9,333 nt of DNA, taken from contig JAFAPF010000430.1 in NCBI GenBank assembly GCA_019247245.1, positions 1 to 9,333 of the forward strand, given 5' to 3'. Under the pieces are notes generated by a model, which saw only the letters and a program-made list of their open reading frames with translations, was not told the origin of the DNA and ran no database searches. Numbering within the stretch: the first letter of the stretch is position 1; every line of letters starts with the position of its first letter. This document shows positions 6,947 through 9,333 of the stretch, one piece after another. Source of the stretch: Rubrobacter sp. Its GTDB lineage: Bacteria > Actinomycetota > Rubrobacteria > Rubrobacterales > Rubrobacteraceae. The translations under genes were made by a program, and so were the position numbers.

Positions 6947-7858
6947 TTAAGACAGAGCGGCCTCCATAGCAGCGGCAGTTTGGTCTCCCATGCCTGGCAA
7001 GACATGCGAGTAGCGGTCCAGCGTCATTGCTACTGAGGCGTGACCTAGCAGGTCTTGCACCAACTTGGGATGGTGACCCCGAGAAAGTAGCAGTGTGGCG
7101 CACGTGTGGCGTAGGTCGTGGAAACGTATGTCTGGCAGCCCCACTTTTTTGAGAAGCGGCTTGAACGAGGCCGTGGCAAGATTACGGAAGTCTAGCGGCT
7201 TACCGGTGGTTGTGGAGAAGACTAGGTTGTTGCTTTGCCAAAGACTTCCTGCCTTGAGCCGTTCGATATTCTGAGCTGCCCTGTGCAGCTTAAGCGCTTC
7301 GACAGCCTGCCGCGTGAGTTTTATGCTGCGGCCCTTCCCGTTCTTCGGCGTGGTGAAGGTAGGACCGGACCTGGCTCGGGATTTGGTGCGTCTAACGCGC
7401 AAGGTCACTGTATCGAAGTCTACGTCTTCCCACGTGAGACCCAAGAGTTCTCCCACCCTGAGTCCTCCAGTAACCGCTAGCACGTAAAGGGCTTCAAGCC
7501 GAGTCCCGTGAGCCGCCTTTAAGAGCAGCTTGGTCTGCTCCGCATCCAAGGGGTGCATGTCCTCTGGGTTAGGTTTCGGGGGTGTGACAGCCTTGCAAAC
7601 ATTGCGGGACACGGCTCCCCATTGGGTGGCCTGCTCCAGAGCCTTGTGTAGAATACCGTGCATCAGGCGGACAGTGCCCGGTGCTAGCCCATCATCCAGT
7701 TTGGACTGGTAGAAGTATTGTAAGTGGTTGGGTGCCAGCGTCTTGAGCTTCTTATGGCCCAACGCTGGTTTTATATGGTTACGGATTATCCGCTCGTAAC
7801 TCTCGAAGGTCGAAGGCTTGGCGTAACCTTTGATTTCGAGATTATACACTTGATGCAC
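6947..7858 (-). CDS. tyrosine-recombinase integrase, N-terminally short
   Basis: This site-specific recombinase (303 residues) of the phage-integrase family catalyses integration and excision through a 3'-phosphotyrosine. It has a core-binding domain (about 5-95) and a catalytic domain (about 105-290) with all expected residues: Arg134 in GGLRVGE, Lys172 in TPKNGKGR, His247 and Arg250 in FHDLRHT, His273 in LLGHAS and nucleophile Tyr283 in LDRYSHV. The start is GTG at 7856-7858. Relatives of this type usually carry about 60 more N-terminal residues forming an arm-site-binding domain; here the upstream frame is open to a TAG at 7988-7990 but has no start codon and does not resemble that domain. 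Even the first core-binding helix is slightly short. The gene therefore looks 5'-truncated at about 7855, possibly inactive. Its 3' end points at tRNA-Ser, marking an integrated element. Confidence 0.85.
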   Translation of the reverse strand: MHQVYNLEIKGYAKPSTFESYERIIRNHIKPALGHKKLKTLAPNHLQYFYQSKLDDGLAPGTVRLMHGILHKALEQATQWGAVSRNVCKAVTPPKPNPEDMHPLDAEQTKLLLKAAHGTRLEALYVLAVTGGLRVGELLGLTWEDVDFDTVTLRVRRTKSRARSGPTFTTPKNGKGRSIKLTRQAVEALKLHRAAQNIERLKAGSLWQSNNLVFSTTTGKPLDFRNLATASFKPLLKKVGLPDIRFHDLRHTCATLLLSRGHHPKLVQDLLGHASVAMTLDRYSHVLPGMGDQTAAAMEAALS

Positions 7859-7887
7859 GGTAGTCCCGCTTCTGCTAGCATGGCTGG

Positions 7888-8634
7888 GTGCAAAGATTTG
7901 TATCTCGGGCCTATTGGATTCTGGGGTTTGCTGGCAATATACACTGGGTTGTGTCCACAGGGCCGGGGCTAGTGATAGCCGGGGCAGCTACAACATATGC
8001 CATTGTGCAGCAAGCACCCTGGCCGCTTCTTATAGTCATTTTCATTGGTGGATTCCTCACTGTAGTTGGGGCAATCAACTACTTTGCAAATTGGCGTACT
8101 GCACATCGTACCCAGCTAGCCGCTAGGGATTCTGGCCTCGTTGTCAACGCGAATCACATAACTAACCTCACGGTGATGCACCCTCAACAAATAGAATCTC
8201 CTGTTGAGGGCTCTGAGACATCTTCTAACAATAGGCCGCCAGCAAGTTCGTCTTCTGAAGCTTCTGGCTACCCGCCTCCTCAAAAGCTAGCTCCAGAAAT
8301 AGCGTCTAGGCCATACCTAAATGGCCTAGCGCTTCGCATTACAGATTTGGAGCCAGGTAGCTCCGAGATTCGGAATAGGATTCTAGAGGATTGTTATGTC
8401 TATGGCCCAGCTATCCTGCTTCTTGCTGAACGGACTCAATTTGTCGATTGTGAGGTTATTGGAGGTGCGGAGGCAGTGCTATGGGATATAGGAGGTCGGA
8501 TGCGCCTAACTGGGCAGATAGCAGTAACCGCTTGCTTGTTTGAACGTTGTACGTTTGTGAGAATTGGATTCGCTGGGCTACCGGAAATCATTGAACAACT
8601 CCGGGCGGGATTAGAGGATACCAATTTTGACTGA
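7888..8634 (+). CDS. unrecognised protein: two membrane segments, Ser/Pro linker, Cys-repeat domain
   Basis: This 248-residue protein of unknown function starts at GTG 7888-7890, the first start after an in-frame TAG at 7876-7878; no Shine-Dalgarno sequence is visible. Layout: a short N-terminal helix (MQRFVSRAYWILGFAGNIHW), two hydrophobic segments at about 23-41 and 44-66, a polar low-complexity linker (about 100-135, rich in Ser, Pro and Glu), then a soluble C-terminal domain (about 143-245). That domain holds three similar short units, ILEDCYV (165-171), FVDCEV (185-190) and FERCTF (218-223), each with a hydrophobic-acidic-X-Cys-X-hydrophobic pattern, plus GPAILL and LTGQIAV, suggesting a small beta-solenoid; this is inference. 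The start is only 29 bp from the divergent truncated integrase. Base composition is AT-richer than the chromosomal genes to the left, consistent with cargo of the integrated element. A sensor or exclusion role is possible but unsupported. Confidence 0.7.
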   Translation: MQRFVSRAYWILGFAGNIHWVVSTGPGLVIAGAATTYAIVQQAPWPLLIVIFIGGFLTVVGAINYFANWRTAHRTQLAARDSGLVVNANHITNLTVMHPQQIESPVEGSETSSNNRPPASSSSEASGYPPPQKLAPEIASRPYLNGLALRITDLEPGSSEIRNRILEDCYVYGPAILLLAERTQFVDCEVIGGAEAVLWDIGGRMRLTGQIAVTACLFERCTFVRIGFAGLPEIIEQLRAGLEDTNFD

Positions 8635-8767
8635 ACCAAGCGCCCCGACTTCAACCCTCAAGGCTAGACAAACAACTCGTAACGATTCTGTCTGCGTAGT
8701 AAACTCACGGCGACATGTTCAACTTCCAAGGCTTTCCTCGTAGCCCTTCTTCACAAACTCCATTGAT
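8635..8767. other. gap between the two cargo genes
   Basis: These 133 bp separate the membrane protein gene and the DUF3800 gene, both rightward. I see no hairpin with a T-tract, no clear promoter boxes and no Shine-Dalgarno sequence before the GTG at 8768. The genes may or may not be co-transcribed. Confidence 0.5.
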
Positions 8768-9277
8768 GTGAAATACAGGCTGTACGTAGATGAAGTTGGG
8801 AATTCTGACGTAAAGGCGACGAAGAATCCCAATCAGCGATATCTTAGCCTTACTGGTGTTGTCTTCGAACTAGGCTATGTCAAAGATGTTGTGTTTCCTC
8901 GCTTGGAGGAACTGAAGTGGGAGTACTTTAACCACCATCCCGATACACCCATAATCCTTCACCGTAAGGAGCTAGTGAACAAGAAACGTCCTTTCCATAT
9001 CCTTGAGACCCCCGACATCGAGAAATCGTTTAACGACCATCTATTTGGCTTGATGAAAGGGCTCGACTACATGGCTTTGACTGTTGTTATCGATAAGTGG
9101 GAGCACGTGGAAAGATACCAGGAGTGGCGTTATGACCCTTACCATTATTGCTTGACGGTTTTGCTGGAAAGATATGAACGCTGGCTCAAAAGGCGAGATG
9201 CCGTGGGCGATATCATGGCTGAAGCTAGAGGTAAAAAAGAAGACCGAAGACTAACAGCAGAGTTCACCAAGATATAG
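8768..9277 (+). CDS. DUF3800-family protein, interrupted by an in-frame TAG
   Basis: This 169-residue product is of the DUF3800 type, a family widespread on mobile elements with no established function that I can cite; an RNase H-like nuclease fold has been suspected. The hallmark N-terminus YRLYVDEVGNSD (3-14) has the acidic VDE of the family, the middle holds ILHRKELVNKKRPF (62-75), and the late MAEARGKKEDRRL (151-163) supplies further conserved-looking acidic and basic residues. The start is GTG at 8768-8770; no Shine-Dalgarno sequence is seen. The frame ends at TAG 9275-9277, but translation beyond it continues without a stop to the window edge as ENGTLFIRANRVQERITS, which looks like the normal continuation of the family (KIxENGT, then a basic helix). 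The TAG most likely replaces a tyrosine codon. The gene is therefore probably a nonsense-mutated copy, or a sequence error. It follows the membrane protein gene and shares its AT-richer composition. Confidence 0.75.
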   Translation: MKYRLYVDEVGNSDVKATKNPNQRYLSLTGVVFELGYVKDVVFPRLEELKWEYFNHHPDTPIILHRKELVNKKRPFHILETPDIEKSFNDHLFGLMKGLDYMALTVVIDKWEHVERYQEWRYDPYHYCLTVLLERYERWLKRRDAVGDIMAEARGKKEDRRLTAEFTKI

Positions 9278-9333
9278 GAAAACGGTACGCTGTTCATTAG
9301 GGCGAACAGAGTACAGGAACGTATTACCAGCAA

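Noticed and set aside
6781..7005. Minus-strand ORF ending GGGGIRTLDTPLRGITP
   Set aside because: This is the familiar artefact from translating the reverse complement of a tRNA-Ser gene; it overlaps the tRNA and the integrase 3' end.
7818..7848. Promoter-like TTGGCG and TATACA ahead of the cargo membrane protein gene
   Set aside because: The 19-bp spacing is poor and the boxes lie within the integrase coding sequence; not strong enough to annotate.
1..9333. CRISPR array, rRNA, riboswitch or insertion sequence
   Set aside because: I saw no regularly spaced repeats, no rRNA-like stretch, no conserved riboswitch core and no transposase or terminal inverted repeats.

Overview
The window reads as a chromosomal segment of a high-GC Gram-positive bacterium, most likely an actinobacterium. 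Rubrobacter-like lineages are my best guess, judged from protein flavour, frequent GTG starts, a tRNA without encoded CCA and a putative leaderless promoter; I could not run a database search. Positions 342-6835 hold housekeeping and metabolic genes of similar, fairly high GC. From about 6836 onward the sequence becomes an integrase-bearing accessory segment, clearly AT-richer after about 7860, which continues past the right edge.

Layout: positions 1-341 hold little; a doubtful 80-residue single-membrane-segment ORF is the only candidate. On the minus strand, reading right to left, an alpha/beta hydrolase (3724-4593), DNA topoisomerase III topB (1533-3671) and an FAD-linked oxidase (342-1453) lie head to tail with gaps of 52 and 79 bp. 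The hydrolase appears to begin at an ATA codon behind a good ribosome binding site. The oxidase is interrupted by two +1 shifts, each in a GGG run. Divergent from the hydrolase, a YihY/BrkB-family membrane protein gene (4783-5784) runs rightward and ends base-to-base against the stop codon of the convergent panB gene (ketopantoate hydroxymethyltransferase, first step of pantothenate synthesis).

Beyond panB is tRNA-Ser(GCU) on the plus strand with a TATAAT box. About 110 bp past its 3' end lies a tyrosine-recombinase integrase gene whose 3' end points at the tRNA, the usual arrangement of an element integrated at a tRNA 3' end. The integrase keeps its full catalytic set but lacks the N-terminal arm-binding domain. 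Past it are two rightward genes that look like cargo: an unrecognised two-membrane-segment protein with a Cys-containing repeat domain, and a DUF3800-family protein interrupted by an in-frame TAG after 169 residues. The distal element boundary is outside the window.

The genes do not form one pathway. The most notable points are the accessory pair next to the truncated integrase and the set of lesions (two +1 shifts, one lost or ATA start, one amber stop). Those lesions are either real gene decay or sequence error, and must be resolved before anything is built on them.
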